Assembly (NCBI GenBank): GCA_034004685.1 | Contig: JAVEWG010000004.1 | Coordinates: forward strand, 61,114 to 125,113 | DNA: 64,000 nt | Direction of reading: 5' to 3' | From: JAEUNX01 sp034004685 | GTDB lineage: Bacteria; Pseudomonadota; Gammaproteobacteria; Burkholderiales; Rhodocyclaceae | Position numbers and translations under genes: made by a program | Part shown: in pieces, positions 54,770-63,889 of the stretch | How positions within the stretch are numbered: the stretch's first letter is position 1 | Layout: the number at the start of each line of letters is the position of its first letter | Notes under the pieces: model-generated | Told to the model about the DNA's origin: nothing | Database searches by the model: none | What the model saw: the letters and a program-made list of their open reading frames with translations, nothing else

Positions 54770-56644
54770 TCAGGCCAAGTGGTCTGAAGCCTTGCCAGAC
54801 ACCAGAACCAGGGGCGGCGGCGGCACGTATTCCGGCACCCAACGGCCCAACTCCCGCCTCACCTCTGCCGCAGAGGGATAGCGGCGTTGACCCAACCAAG
54901 GCCACAGGAAACTCAGCAGATCCGGCGAGGCGCCTTCCGCCCGGGCAATCCGAAGCTTGGGATGATGGGTTGGGCGGGTCGTCTCACCGTCCGCCAGTAG
55001 CTCCTCGAAGAGCTTCTCCCCCGGGCGCAGCCCGGTAATCTGAATGGGGATATCCTGCTCGTTATGCCCGGCCAGCCGAATCATGGTCTTGGCCAGGTCA
55101 AGCACCCTGACCGGCTCACCCATATCCATCACGAAAATTTCGCCCCCCCGCCCCATGGCTCCGGCCTGCAAGACCAGTTGAGCCGCCTCGGGAATGGACA
55201 TGAAATAGCGGGTGATATCCGGATGGGTCACCGTCACCGGCCCACCCCGTGCGATTTGTGCCTGGAACTTGGGAATCACGCTGCCGGCGCTGCCAATCAC
55301 GTTGCCAAAACGCACGATTTCAAAACGAGTCACCCCGGATTCACCCATGGCCTGACACACCATCTCGGCCAGCCGTTTGGTGGCGCCCATTACATTGGTG
55401 GGGTTGACCGCCTTGTCGGTGGATACCAGCACGAACTCCCGCACACCCGCTGCCACCGCTGCCGAAGCCACCTGGGCCGTACCAAACACATTGTTGCGTA
55501 CCGCTTCCCAGGCGTTTTCGTCCTCCATGAGGGGTACATGTTTATAGGCGGCCGCGTGAAAGATCACTTCGGGGCGCCATTGACCGATCACGGACTGCAG
55601 TCGAACCCCATCCTTCACATCGCCACACACCCCCACCACCAACACATCCGGGAAGTGCTCGGCAAACTCTTCCAGAAGCCGGTACAAAGCAAATTCGCTG
55701 AGTTCAAACAAGACCATCTGGGCCGGTGCAAAGCGGGCGATCTGACGACACAATTCGGCCCCGATCGACCCCCCCGCCCCGGTCACCATCACCACCTTGC
55801 CCCGCAGATAGCCCGCTACCCGGTCGCTCTCGATGGAAACAGGCTCCCGGGCCAGCAGATCCTGCACGTCCAGCTGGCGCATGCTGTCCATGGCGCCATG
55901 GCCACCCAATACGTCCAGAAGGGGCGGCAGGACCATGGCTTGCACCCCAGCTTGCACGCACAAACGCGCAACCCGACTGCGTACTTCCCCCGATGTGCCG
56001 GGCATGGCGATGATGGCGTGGCGTGCCCGCATTCGCCTGGCCCACCGCTCCAGATCTGTCACCGATCCCAAAACCCTCGCCCCTTGAACTTCCCGACCGC
56101 GTTTGGCCGGGTCATCATCCAGGAAACCCGCCACCCGCCACTGGGCAGACCGGGCGAGCTCCCGCGCCAGGTTCGCACCGGCCATACCTGCCCCAAGCAC
56201 CAACACAGGCTTGCCCTGGGCAATCAGGCCGCCGTAGAGGCGATGCTCCTTCCAGGTACGAAAGGCTGCCCGGAGCCCCCCCATGAACATCAAGAGCAAA
56301 ATGGGCTGATAAAAGAAGATTGAACGGGGAATGACCGGATTCCAGCGGAATGCCACCAGGGTTATGGCCGGAACCACTACCGCAGCCACCGCCACGGCTC
56401 GGCCAATTCGCTGAAGGTCAGGCAGGCTGGCAAAAACCCAGATCCCCCGATAAAGGCCAAAGGCCCGGAACGACACGGCAGCCACCGGTACCCCGAGAGC
56501 CAGAGCCAGGGTCAGGCCAGGCATGAACTCCTGGGGTAGTTCGAAGTTGAAACGCAACAGAAATGCCACCACCCAGGCGGCAACCGCCGCGCCAAGATCG
56601 GCCAGGAACACCAATACGGAACGGGAGCGCAGGGACAAGAACAT
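54770..56644 (-). CDS. Membrane NDP-sugar 4,6-dehydratase (WbpM/FlaA1/CapD type)
   Basis: A 624-residue protein starting with four membrane helices (about 10-130), then a CoA-binding-like Rossmann domain with LVLGAGMAGANLARELARS, and the catalytic domain GKVVMVTGAGGSIGAELCRQ. The active-site STDKAVNPTNVMGATK has Met where classical SDR enzymes have Tyr, as known for WbpM-type dehydratases. It makes a 4-keto-6-deoxy intermediate (usually from UDP-GlcNAc) for surface polysaccharide. First visible gene of the glycan locus, reading towards olsA on the opposite strand. Confidence 0.92.
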   Translation of the reverse strand: MFLSLRSRSVLVFLADLGAAVAAWVVAFLLRFNFELPQEFMPGLTLALALGVPVAAVSFRAFGLYRGIWVFASLPDLQRIGRAVAVAAVVVPAITLVAFRWNPVIPRSIFFYQPILLLMFMGGLRAAFRTWKEHRLYGGLIAQGKPVLVLGAGMAGANLARELARSAQWRVAGFLDDDPAKRGREVQGARVLGSVTDLERWARRMRARHAIIAMPGTSGEVRSRVARLCVQAGVQAMVLPPLLDVLGGHGAMDSMRQLDVQDLLAREPVSIESDRVAGYLRGKVVMVTGAGGSIGAELCRQIARFAPAQMVLFELSEFALYRLLEEFAEHFPDVLVVGVCGDVKDGVRLQSVIGQWRPEVIFHAAAYKHVPLMEDENAWEAVRNNVFGTAQVASAAVAAGVREFVLVSTDKAVNPTNVMGATKRLAEMVCQAMGESGVTRFEIVRFGNVIGSAGSVIPKFQAQIARGGPVTVTHPDITRYFMSIPEAAQLVLQAGAMGRGGEIFVMDMGEPVRVLDLAKTMIRLAGHNEQDIPIQITGLRPGEKLFEELLADGETTRPTHHPKLRIARAEGASPDLLSFLWPWLGQRRYPSAAEVRRELGRWVPEYVPPPPLVLVSGKASDHLA

Positions 56645-56700
56645 GGGAATCTAGATCCGCGCCCCGGACCCAGCAGCACTAGCGCAGGCTGCAATGCAGA

Positions 56701-57714
56701 TCACGCCCGCTCTCCATAGTAGTCGCGATACCACTCGACAAAGCGAGCCACCCCGTCCTGAATCGAGGTGCCCGGGTGGAAGCCGGTCCACTCGGTCAGA
56801 TGGGAAACATCGGCATAGGTGGCCGGGACATCACCGGGCTGCAGCGGCAGGAAATTTTTCTGGGCGGTGATCCCCAGGGCGGCTTCGATCGCTTCGATGA
56901 AGGACATCAACTGCACAGGCCCCTGGTTGCCGATGTTGAACACCCGGTATGGGGCACTGCCACAGGCCGGATCGGGATTGGCAGGATCAAAGGACGGGTC
57001 CGGCTCGGCAGGCCGATCCAAAGTACGAATCACCCCCTCCACGATATCGTCCACATAGGTGAAATCCCGCTGCATCCGTCCGTGGTTGAACACATCGATG
57101 GGCCGCCCCTCCCCCATAGCCTTGACGAAGAGGAACAGCGCCATATCCGGGCGACCCCAGGGTCCGTACACCGTAAAGAACCGCAAGCCAGTGGTGGGAA
57201 GACGGTACAGATGGCTGTATGTGTGGGCCATCAGCTCGTTGGCCTTCTTGGTGGCGGCATAGAGGCTGACCGGATGATCCACGCTATGACTTTCGGAAAA
57301 GGGCATCGCCGTATTGCCGCCATACACGCTGGAGCTGCTGGCATAGACCAGATGCTCCACCCCATTGTGACGACAGCCCTCCAGGATGTTCATGAACCCC
57401 ACCAGGTTGCTTTCCACATAAGCATGGGGATTCACCAGGGAATAGCGCACGCCGGCCTGGGCTGCCAGATGCACCACCCGGTCGAACCGCTCCTGGGCGA
57501 ATAGCTTGTCCATGCTGGCACGATCCGCCACATCCAGTTTCACGAAACGGAAATTGGGATGGCCCTGGAGGCGGGCCAGGCGATCCTCCTTGAGGCGGGG
57601 ATCATAGTAATCGTTGAGGTTATCCAACCCCACCACGGTGTCGCCCCGGGCCAGCAGGCGCAGGGACGTATGCATTCCGATGAACCCTGCGGCCCCGGTT
57701 ACCAAGACTTTCAT
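56701..57714 (-). CDS. UDP-glucuronate 4-epimerase-like NAD-dependent epimerase
   Basis: A 337-residue extended SDR enzyme: KVLVTGAAGFIGMHTSLRLL is the NAD-binding motif, SSSSVYGGNTAMPFSE carries the Ser/Thr site, YAATKKANE the YxxxK catalytic pair, and RFFTVYGPWGRPDMALFLF the family C-terminal pocket. The sequence type (DNLNDYYDPRLKEDRL) is that of UDP-GlcA 4-epimerases (Cap1J/GAE), which supply UDP-GalA. It is next to the dehydratase and transcribed the same way, serving surface-polysaccharide synthesis. Confidence 0.9.
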   Translation of the reverse strand: MKVLVTGAAGFIGMHTSLRLLARGDTVVGLDNLNDYYDPRLKEDRLARLQGHPNFRFVKLDVADRASMDKLFAQERFDRVVHLAAQAGVRYSLVNPHAYVESNLVGFMNILEGCRHNGVEHLVYASSSSVYGGNTAMPFSESHSVDHPVSLYAATKKANELMAHTYSHLYRLPTTGLRFFTVYGPWGRPDMALFLFVKAMGEGRPIDVFNHGRMQRDFTYVDDIVEGVIRTLDRPAEPDPSFDPANPDPACGSAPYRVFNIGNQGPVQLMSFIEAIEAALGITAQKNFLPLQPGDVPATYADVSHLTEWTGFHPGTSIQDGVARFVEWYRDYYGERA

Positions 57715-57906
57715 GGTTTCTGATCCATTTTGACAATATGCATGATCTTAGAAAATTCACCCCAGAGACCCAGAGAAAGATCGGAAATCGAAGTGGGGCG
57801 CGGACTTTCCCATCCACTTTCGGGCGGGTGTCGCGGTGCGCTCACCCTTGGTTGCGTCGTTCTCTGTGCCGCTCAGGTTCAACTGAAGTTATTAGGCCAA
57901 TTCAAA

Positions 57907-58932
57907 TCATGGAGTGCTGGCGTGGGCAGCCCATCGTCGATCAATCAGCCAACCCGCACCCACCAGACAACCGAGCCAGCCAACCCCCACTCCAAGCTGC
58001 CAAGCGGGGGTTAACCCACGCATCCCCAGAGCAATCAGACTTCCGACCACCAACGCCCCATACCAGCGCAGCACAGTCTCCCGGTGCCCCAAACCCATCC
58101 GCACCATCTTCTGGTAATGGTGGTCACGGTGGGGACGCCAAAACTTTTCCCCCTTCAACATGCGCTGCCCCAAGGTCCAGGAGGCATCCACCACAAAGGG
58201 CGCAAATACCAAGGCAGGATACCAGCCCGGCCACGCCCCCTGGATGCTGCCCGCCCATCCTAACGCAGCCGCCAGGAATCCCAGTGGAATGGAACCTCCA
58301 TCGCCCATGAAGATGCGTGCCGGCGGGAAATTGAAACCAAGAAACGCCAGCGCAGCCAGACTGATGGAAGCGCACAAGACAGCCAGATCAATGACCCCCC
58401 CCAACCCGGCAGAAAGGGCCAAGGTGCCGAAGCCGATGGCGGCCATCCCCCCTGCCAGGCCATCGGCCCCATCCATGAAGTTGTACAGGTTGGTCATCCA
58501 GCCCAGCCAGACAAGCATTCCCAACAAGCCCAAGAGGCCAAGCCCGCTGGGCCCCCCGGCCCACCGGCTCTCCATGGCAACCAAGCAGGCTGCCGCCACC
58601 AGAACCTGGACTGCCAGACGACCGCCAACCGGTAAACCCCGGCGATCATCCACCAGCCCCACAAAACTCAGAATTGCGGCACCCGCCACCGCTACGCCCC
58701 CAACTCCAGACAAGTGCCCCACCCAAGCCTGAACGCCAACCCCGGCCAGAAGGCCGCCCATGATCCCCACCCCTCCCGTTCGGGGAACGGGGGTGCCGTG
58801 GAGCGACCGCTCGTTCGGCCGATCCAGGACGAACAGTACGAATGCCGGATCACAACATTTCCGCAGGATCGTCCAGGCGCTAACGAAAGCTACTATCGGG
58901 GCAACGACGGTCAAAGCAAGCTCAACCCACAC
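57907..58932 (-). CDS. WecA/MraY-family undecaprenyl-phosphate sugar-1-P transferase
   Basis: A 341-residue polytopic membrane protein of the MraY/WecA/WbpL superfamily that loads the first sugar phosphate on undecaprenyl phosphate. Motifs: ERSLHGTPVPRTGGVGIMGG, FVGLVDDRRGLPVGG, NLYNFMDGADGLAGGMAAI, GFNFPPARIFMGDGGSIPLG, and PHRDHHYQKMVRMGLGHRE. The start is GTG at 58932, immediately after the stop of the upstream glycosyltransferase gene. The 190 bp between this gene and the epimerase contain no recognisable feature. Confidence 0.92.
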   Translation of the reverse strand: MWVELALTVVAPIVAFVSAWTILRKCCDPAFVLFVLDRPNERSLHGTPVPRTGGVGIMGGLLAGVGVQAWVGHLSGVGGVAVAGAAILSFVGLVDDRRGLPVGGRLAVQVLVAAACLVAMESRWAGGPSGLGLLGLLGMLVWLGWMTNLYNFMDGADGLAGGMAAIGFGTLALSAGLGGVIDLAVLCASISLAALAFLGFNFPPARIFMGDGGSIPLGFLAAALGWAGSIQGAWPGWYPALVFAPFVVDASWTLGQRMLKGEKFWRPHRDHHYQKMVRMGLGHRETVLRWYGALVVGSLIALGMRGLTPAWQLGVGVGWLGCLVGAGWLIDRRWAAHASTP

Positions 58933-60063
58933 TCAGAGCCCCCTTGGGGCAACGATGCGCCCGACCACTTCGTTGTAAAGGCTGGCGTACTGCTCTCCCA
59001 CCTGGCGGGCCGTGAATAAGCGCTGGAAACGAGACCTGGCTCCTGCCCCCAGGCGATTGCGCAAAGCGGGATCCCGGGCCAGCGTCGTCATGGCCTGGGC
59101 CAGGCTACCCGGGTCGGCGGGGGGAACCACCAGACCGGTTTCTCCATGAATGTTCACAAAACTGGTTCCTGTCCCGATTTCCGCCGATATCAAGGGTTTG
59201 GCGTACATCGCCCCTTCCAGCAAGGTCACCCCAAAGGCTTCTGAACGCAAATGGGACGGGAAGCAGACGGCAGCCGCCAACTGGTAGAGGGCCACTTTGT
59301 CCGCATCCTCCACGTACCCGAGGAAATGCAAATTCTGGATCCCTTGGCCCTGGTTTTGCAGCGCTACCGCCAAAGGCCCCTGACCCACCACCACCACGGG
59401 CAGCCCGCTCAAGCGAGCCGCCTCCACCAGGAACTCCAACCCCTTGTAGTACCGCAGCACCCCCACAAACAGGAAAAAACCTTCCCCCAGCCGACGCCGC
59501 CACTGGGCCACACGTTCCGGCTCCACCGCCGGATAGCGCTCCTCCTCGAGCCCCAAGGGGATTACCGCAGCATTCGGCACGTAGTCCCGCAAAACCGGGC
59601 TGCTCGCACGGTAATTGGGCGAGGTGGCCACCACCCGGGCCGCCCGACCAAGGAAACGCTTCATCAGCGGCCGATAAACGGCCAGGGCCCGTTGCTGTCG
59701 AACGATGTCCGAATGATAGGTCACCACATAGGGCAGTCCCTTGGGCAATAGTTCGGCCAGCACATCCGCCAAAGGCCAGGGGAAATGAAAGTGAATCAGA
59801 TCGAAGCGCCGCGCCAGGCGCTGGAATCGCACCAGGCCAGGGAGGCTCGCCAGATCGCAGGAGGCCGGGGACGCCATGGACCACTCCCGATGGACCATCA
59901 AACCACTCAGCCGCATCCGGCGTGGCACGGGCGACGGCGAAAGACAAAACACATGGGGCCGCCACCCGAACTCCGACACCCCATGGGCAATCTGCCGGAT
60001 CGCCTCTTCCCCGCCCCCCTGGCTATCCGGGAAAAATGTGCGATACACGTGGAGAACCCTCAT
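58933..60063 (-). CDS. GT4-family glycosyltransferase
   Basis: A 376-residue GT-B retaining glycosyltransferase for surface glycan assembly: N-terminal MRVLHVYRTFFPDSQGGGEE, acceptor region YHSDIVRQQRALAVYRP, donor-binding GFFLFVGVLRYYKGLEFLVE, and the E-x7-E type SHLRSEAFGVTLLEGAMYAK. ATG 60063 has GAGG 6 nt upstream and is preferred over 60075, which lies immediately after the previous stop. The sugar it transfers cannot be told. Confidence 0.88.
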   Translation of the reverse strand: MRVLHVYRTFFPDSQGGGEEAIRQIAHGVSEFGWRPHVFCLSPSPVPRRMRLSGLMVHREWSMASPASCDLASLPGLVRFQRLARRFDLIHFHFPWPLADVLAELLPKGLPYVVTYHSDIVRQQRALAVYRPLMKRFLGRAARVVATSPNYRASSPVLRDYVPNAAVIPLGLEEERYPAVEPERVAQWRRRLGEGFFLFVGVLRYYKGLEFLVEAARLSGLPVVVVGQGPLAVALQNQGQGIQNLHFLGYVEDADKVALYQLAAAVCFPSHLRSEAFGVTLLEGAMYAKPLISAEIGTGTSFVNIHGETGLVVPPADPGSLAQAMTTLARDPALRNRLGAGARSRFQRLFTARQVGEQYASLYNEVVGRIVAPRGL

Positions 60064-60075
60064 CAGGTGCCTCAT

Positions 60076-61245
60076 CTATTCCAGGGCCTTACGATAGCTA
60101 TCCACCGTTGCCACGCCAGTTTTTTCCCACGAAAAATGACTGGCCCGCGCGGTGCCCGCTAAAGCCCGTCGAGTCCGCTCGGCTCCGTTGGAGAGCAATT
60201 CGTTCAGACCGGACCGAATGGATTCCACAGATTCGGGCTCCACATACAAGGGAGCATCGCCGCCCACTTCAGGCAGGGACGCCCGTTGTGACGCCAAAGT
60301 CGCCACTCCGCTGGCCATCGCCTCCAGCAGGGGCAAGCCAAAACCCTCATAGAACGAAACAAAAGCAAACAAGCCTGCACCTGCGCACAACACGGTCAAA
60401 TCCTGGTTAGGCACATACCCAAGCCGTTTCACCACCCCCTGCCGCGCCAAGGTTTCGATCCTTCGCTCCTGCCCGGCAGAAAGCCAGCCTGAAGAACCCG
60501 CGAGAACCAACGGCCAACGGCGCTTGAGGGCTGCCGGCAATCCTTCGTAGGCATCCACCAGACCACCCAGATTCTTGCGGGGCTCCATGGTCGCCACGGA
60601 CAGCACATAGCCGCCGTAGGACAATCCATACTGGCTCAATACATCCAGGCATTCGCTCTCCGGGCGGGGCCGATACTGCCCACAAACGCCTAGTGGCGTG
60701 ACATCCACCTTATCCGCGGGCACCCCCAGGCACGCCATCACCTCCCCCTTCACGAATTCTGAAACCACAAGAATCCGTTGAGCCCGAGCGACGCTCTCAC
60801 CCAGATGACGGGACAGAAAGCGCACCCTTTCAACAGGATGAAAGTGGGGAAATCTGAGATGCGAAACGTCGTGAACCGTCACCACAGAAGGGCCCATGTA
60901 GGGCCGAAGGACGTAGCTAGGTTCATGGTAGACTGCCTCCGAGGAGCCTCCGAACCGACGCATGAACGTCCAGTCCAAATATGCGTTATGCAACTCATAG
61001 GCGGCAGGGAGCCCCCGAACGAACTGCCGAATCGTGCCGGGCAGCCTCTTTCTGACCTTGCCTTCCAGATCTGGCGGGGCGTCGTCCGACAGCGCAGTTG
61101 CCGGAGCAACCTGGCGGCCACCGACAAAGCACTCCACGGACTCGATGCAGGGAATACGGGTCAGCTCCGTGAGAATATTCCGGGTGTAATTTCCAATCCC
61201 AGTCCGGGGTGGCCGAAGCGATTCCACATTCATCAAGACGCGCAC
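60076..61245 (-). CDS. GT1/GT4-family glycosyltransferase (mannosyltransferase-like)
   Basis: A 389-residue GT-B enzyme: GIGNYTRNILTELTRIPCIE, VVTVHDVSHLRFPHFHPVER, YVLSVATMEPRKNLGGLVDA, VKRLGYVPNQDLTVLCAGAG and FYEGFGLPLLEAMASGVATL. The VHDVSHLRFP and MEPRKN motifs resemble WbaZ/MtfB-type mannosyltransferases. Together with its neighbour it probably extends the lipid-linked O-antigen or capsule-like glycan. Substrate is inferred at most. It ends directly before the next gene. Confidence 0.88.
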   Translation of the reverse strand: MRVLMNVESLRPPRTGIGNYTRNILTELTRIPCIESVECFVGGRQVAPATALSDDAPPDLEGKVRKRLPGTIRQFVRGLPAAYELHNAYLDWTFMRRFGGSSEAVYHEPSYVLRPYMGPSVVTVHDVSHLRFPHFHPVERVRFLSRHLGESVARAQRILVVSEFVKGEVMACLGVPADKVDVTPLGVCGQYRPRPESECLDVLSQYGLSYGGYVLSVATMEPRKNLGGLVDAYEGLPAALKRRWPLVLAGSSGWLSAGQERRIETLARQGVVKRLGYVPNQDLTVLCAGAGLFAFVSFYEGFGLPLLEAMASGVATLASQRASLPEVGGDAPLYVEPESVESIRSGLNELLSNGAERTRRALAGTARASHFSWEKTGVATVDSYRKALE

Positions 61246-61343
61246 TACTTCACCAACCCAAAATCAAAAAATGCCAACGCCAACACTCGGGCCGGAAATC
61301 CGGCAGGGAACCGCGCCAATGACGTCAGCAATAATCTGTAAAG

Positions 61344-61667
61344 ATGCCACAGCCAGTCGGACCCAGTTGCAACAAAGATGTACAGCCACGGCACGGGAAT
61401 AGCCCATTGGTCAAAATAGCCACCGAATTTTTGACCCAGCGGGATAAGCAACAACATATCGCCCTCGCAGCCATATTGACCATGACCGGCCTCCTGCTCG
61501 GGCTGAGCGTGGCCACAACCCTGATCGTCACCCTCGCCCTGGGCACCGCCAAGGAAATATGGGATGCGTTTTATGGAACGGGCTATTCCTGGGCTGATCA
61601 GCTAGCCAATCTCATCGGCTCTGGCCTTGGGGTGGTAGCCGCATGGATTATACCCTACACCTTCTGA
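61344..61667 (+). CDS. Small membrane protein, VanZ/DUF2279 (YfiM)-like
   Basis: A 107-residue protein whose second half looks like the YfiM/DUF2279 group: DKQQHIALAAILT, LALGTAKEIWDAFYGTG and YSWADQLANLIGSGLGVVAA. It has two or three membrane helices. The first 25 residues are polar and unlike the family, so the true start is probably a later alternative codon (for example TTG near 61408). It sits between the divergent glycosyltransferase and the ABC exporter genes; its role is unknown. Confidence 0.6.
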   Translation: MPQPVGPSCNKDVQPRHGNSPLVKIATEFLTQRDKQQHIALAAILTMTGLLLGLSVATTLIVTLALGTAKEIWDAFYGTGYSWADQLANLIGSGLGVVAAWIIPYTF

Positions 61668-61707
61668 TCCAACCCCTGCGGACCAACTCAGGCAAGAGGC
61701 GGCCATC

Positions 61708-62487
61708 ATGAATCTCACCCACACCCTCGACTTCATCCGCGACACGGTTTCCAAGGACACTGAACTCAAGTACAGGGGCTCCATTCTTGGAATTGCCTGG
61801 CTGTTCCTGCCTTCGCTGGTTTCGATTCTGCTTTATAGTCTGGTTTTCTCAAAGCTGATGCATTCACGGCTGCCAGGAAACAGCTCCTCATTTGCTTACA
61901 GCATTTACCTTTGCGCTGGACTATTGATCTGGAATTTTTTTTCGGATGTTCTGCAAAGAAGCGTGGGGGCCTATACGGATAATGCAAACATTCTCAAGAA
62001 AGCAAAATTCAACAAGCTTTCCCTGATTGCCATTGCCGCCGCCAATTCAACCGTTCAGTTTCTTATCATTTCTGCGCTTTTCATCGTTTTTCTGGGCATC
62101 TCCGGCAATCTGTCCTTTTCCGGATTGGCCACGTATTTCATGGCATGGCTCATGATCCTGGCTCTGAGCCTTCCTCTCTGCGCCATCGCGGCCCTGTTGA
62201 ACATTTTTTTCCGGGACGTGGGCCATCTGATACAAATCACCCTCCTGGGCCTTTTCTGGTGCACCCCCATCGTTTATCCGGCAGCCATCCTGCCAGAAGG
62301 CATGCAGCGATGGATCATACTCAACCCTTTGGCATACCCGATTCAGTTCAGTCAAAGCGGCGTGCTGGACAGCCCTGCACCGCAATTAGCGGGCCTGGGG
62401 ATCACGCTGGCAATTGCGGTACTGCTACTGATGGGCGCCGTACTGCTTCATCGGGCCCTGGCTTCGGATTTTTTGGATGAACTGTAA
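61708..62487 (+). CDS. wzm: Wzm-type ABC exporter permease
   Basis: A 259-residue ABC-2 permease with about six membrane helices: YRGSILGIAWLFLPSLVSIL, LLIWNFFSDVLQRSVGAY, IFFRDVGHLIQITLLGLFWC, PIVYPAAILPEG. It exports undecaprenyl-linked polysaccharide (O-antigen or similar) across the inner membrane together with the next gene. Its stop overlaps the ATG of the ATPase (TAATG), the usual wzm-wzt arrangement. The DNA is less GC-rich than the housekeeping parts of the window, as common for glycan loci. Confidence 0.92.
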   Translation: MNLTHTLDFIRDTVSKDTELKYRGSILGIAWLFLPSLVSILLYSLVFSKLMHSRLPGNSSSFAYSIYLCAGLLIWNFFSDVLQRSVGAYTDNANILKKAKFNKLSLIAIAAANSTVQFLIISALFIVFLGISGNLSFSGLATYFMAWLMILALSLPLCAIAALLNIFFRDVGHLIQITLLGLFWCTPIVYPAAILPEGMQRWIILNPLAYPIQFSQSGVLDSPAPQLAGLGITLAIAVLLLMGAVLLHRALASDFLDEL

Positions 62488-63716
62488 TGGCCCTTGTCAA
62501 AACAACTAGCCTGGGCAAACGTTTCAAGTACTACGCCAACCCCCGCCAGCGGCTCCTGGAATGGCTAACCCCGTCTAGACCGCGACACGACGCACGCTGG
62601 GTCCTCCGTGACATTTCATTTGAAATCGGTCGAGGGGAGTCCGTTGCTTTCGTCGGACGTAATGGCGCCGGCAAAAGCACCCTGCTCAAACTCCTCACCG
62701 GTACCTTGCTGCCCTCGGCAGGATCCATCCAGGTCAACGGTCGGATCTCGGCCCTGCTGGAGCTCGGGATGGGCTTTCACCCGGACTTTTCCGGCCGTCG
62801 AAATGTCATGCTGGCAGGGCAGCTACTTGGCTTGGCCAAGGATGAGATACTGAGCTCGATGCCGGCCATCGAAGCCTTCGCGGAGATCGGCGAAGCCATT
62901 GATCACCCTGTCCGCACCTATTCCAGCGGCATGCAAGTGCGCCTGGCGTTCAGCCTGGCTACGGTTATCGAGCCAGACATTCTCATCGTGGATGAAGCCT
63001 TATCGGTCGGGGACGCCTATTTTCAGCACAAGTGCTTCCGGCGCATTCGCGAACTGCGGGAGCATGGCGTCACCCTGATATTCGTTTCCCACGATCCCTT
63101 AGCCATCAAGTCCTTGTGCAACCGGGCATTACTGCTGGATCAGGGGCGCATTGTCATGGACGATGCGCCCGATATGGTCATGGACTACTACAACGCGCTC
63201 ATTGCCATAGACGAAAACAAGCCAGACCATCCAGTCGCAACCATCAACCACAATGGGCGCGCCATCCGATCCGGCATCGGATCAGCATCCATTCTGGCTG
63301 TTACCCTGCAGACCGCGGAGGGGGAAGCAGGGGAGGTTGCCAGCGGCCAGGCCGCCACTCTGGAAGTCCGTTTCCGGCTACAGAGGCCACTTCCAGAGCT
63401 AACCGTCGGAATTCTGATCAAGGATCGGCTTGGTAACGAAATATTTGGCACCAACACCCGAAATCTGGGACTGCAACTCGACCACCTGGAGCCCAACCAG
63501 GCGCATGCCGTTCGGTTCAACATCGACCGCCTGACCCTCGGGCCGGCAAGTTATAGTGTTACGGTTGCGCTCCACGCCCTGGACAACCACCTTGAAGGCA
63601 ACTACGACTGGCATGAGCAAGCACTGGTGTTCCGCGTAAGCCCCGATCCCGCTTATTCCTTCGAGGGCGTGGCTCGGGTGGACACCATCGCCAGCCTCAA
63701 CCAAAGCCCATCCTAG
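62487..63716 (+). CDS. wzt: Wzt-type ABC exporter ATPase with C-terminal glycan-binding domain
   Basis: A 409-residue protein. The ATPase domain (1-240) has Walker A VAFVGRNGAGKSTLLKLLTG, signature TYSSGMQVRLAFSLATVIEP with Walker B ILIVDEALSVGD, and H-loop FVSHDPLAIKSL. The extra C-terminal domain (about 265-405), VSGQAATLEVRFRLQRPLP-like with NEIFGTNTRNLGLQL, is the Wzt-C carbohydrate-binding module that recognises the non-reducing terminal modification of the finished chain. Chains made this way are usually capped, but the capping enzyme is not in view. Confidence 0.93.
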   Translation: MALVKTTSLGKRFKYYANPRQRLLEWLTPSRPRHDARWVLRDISFEIGRGESVAFVGRNGAGKSTLLKLLTGTLLPSAGSIQVNGRISALLELGMGFHPDFSGRRNVMLAGQLLGLAKDEILSSMPAIEAFAEIGEAIDHPVRTYSSGMQVRLAFSLATVIEPDILIVDEALSVGDAYFQHKCFRRIRELREHGVTLIFVSHDPLAIKSLCNRALLLDQGRIVMDDAPDMVMDYYNALIAIDENKPDHPVATINHNGRAIRSGIGSASILAVTLQTAEGEAGEVASGQAATLEVRFRLQRPLPELTVGILIKDRLGNEIFGTNTRNLGLQLDHLEPNQAHAVRFNIDRLTLGPASYSVTVALHALDNHLEGNYDWHEQALVFRVSPDPAYSFEGVARVDTIASLNQSPS

Positions 63717-63889
63717 TCAGCAGATCACGCCCCACCTCGCCCGGAAAAAGCAGTTCCACTCGGCACGCAACGCCGGCAATCAATATTTACCCAGAATATC
63801 CGGATACGGTGCACTGCTCCCCCGGAACGAAACCCCCATGGAACCCTACCGGATTGTTCACCGCCGGGTTACCCAGGGCAATCGCACCT
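63717..63889. other. Non-coding stretch at the right end
   Basis: No convincing gene, RNA or repeat is seen between the Wzt stop and the partial minus-strand frame at 63890. It may contain the end of an insertion element, but I cannot identify terminal repeats. Confidence 0.4.
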
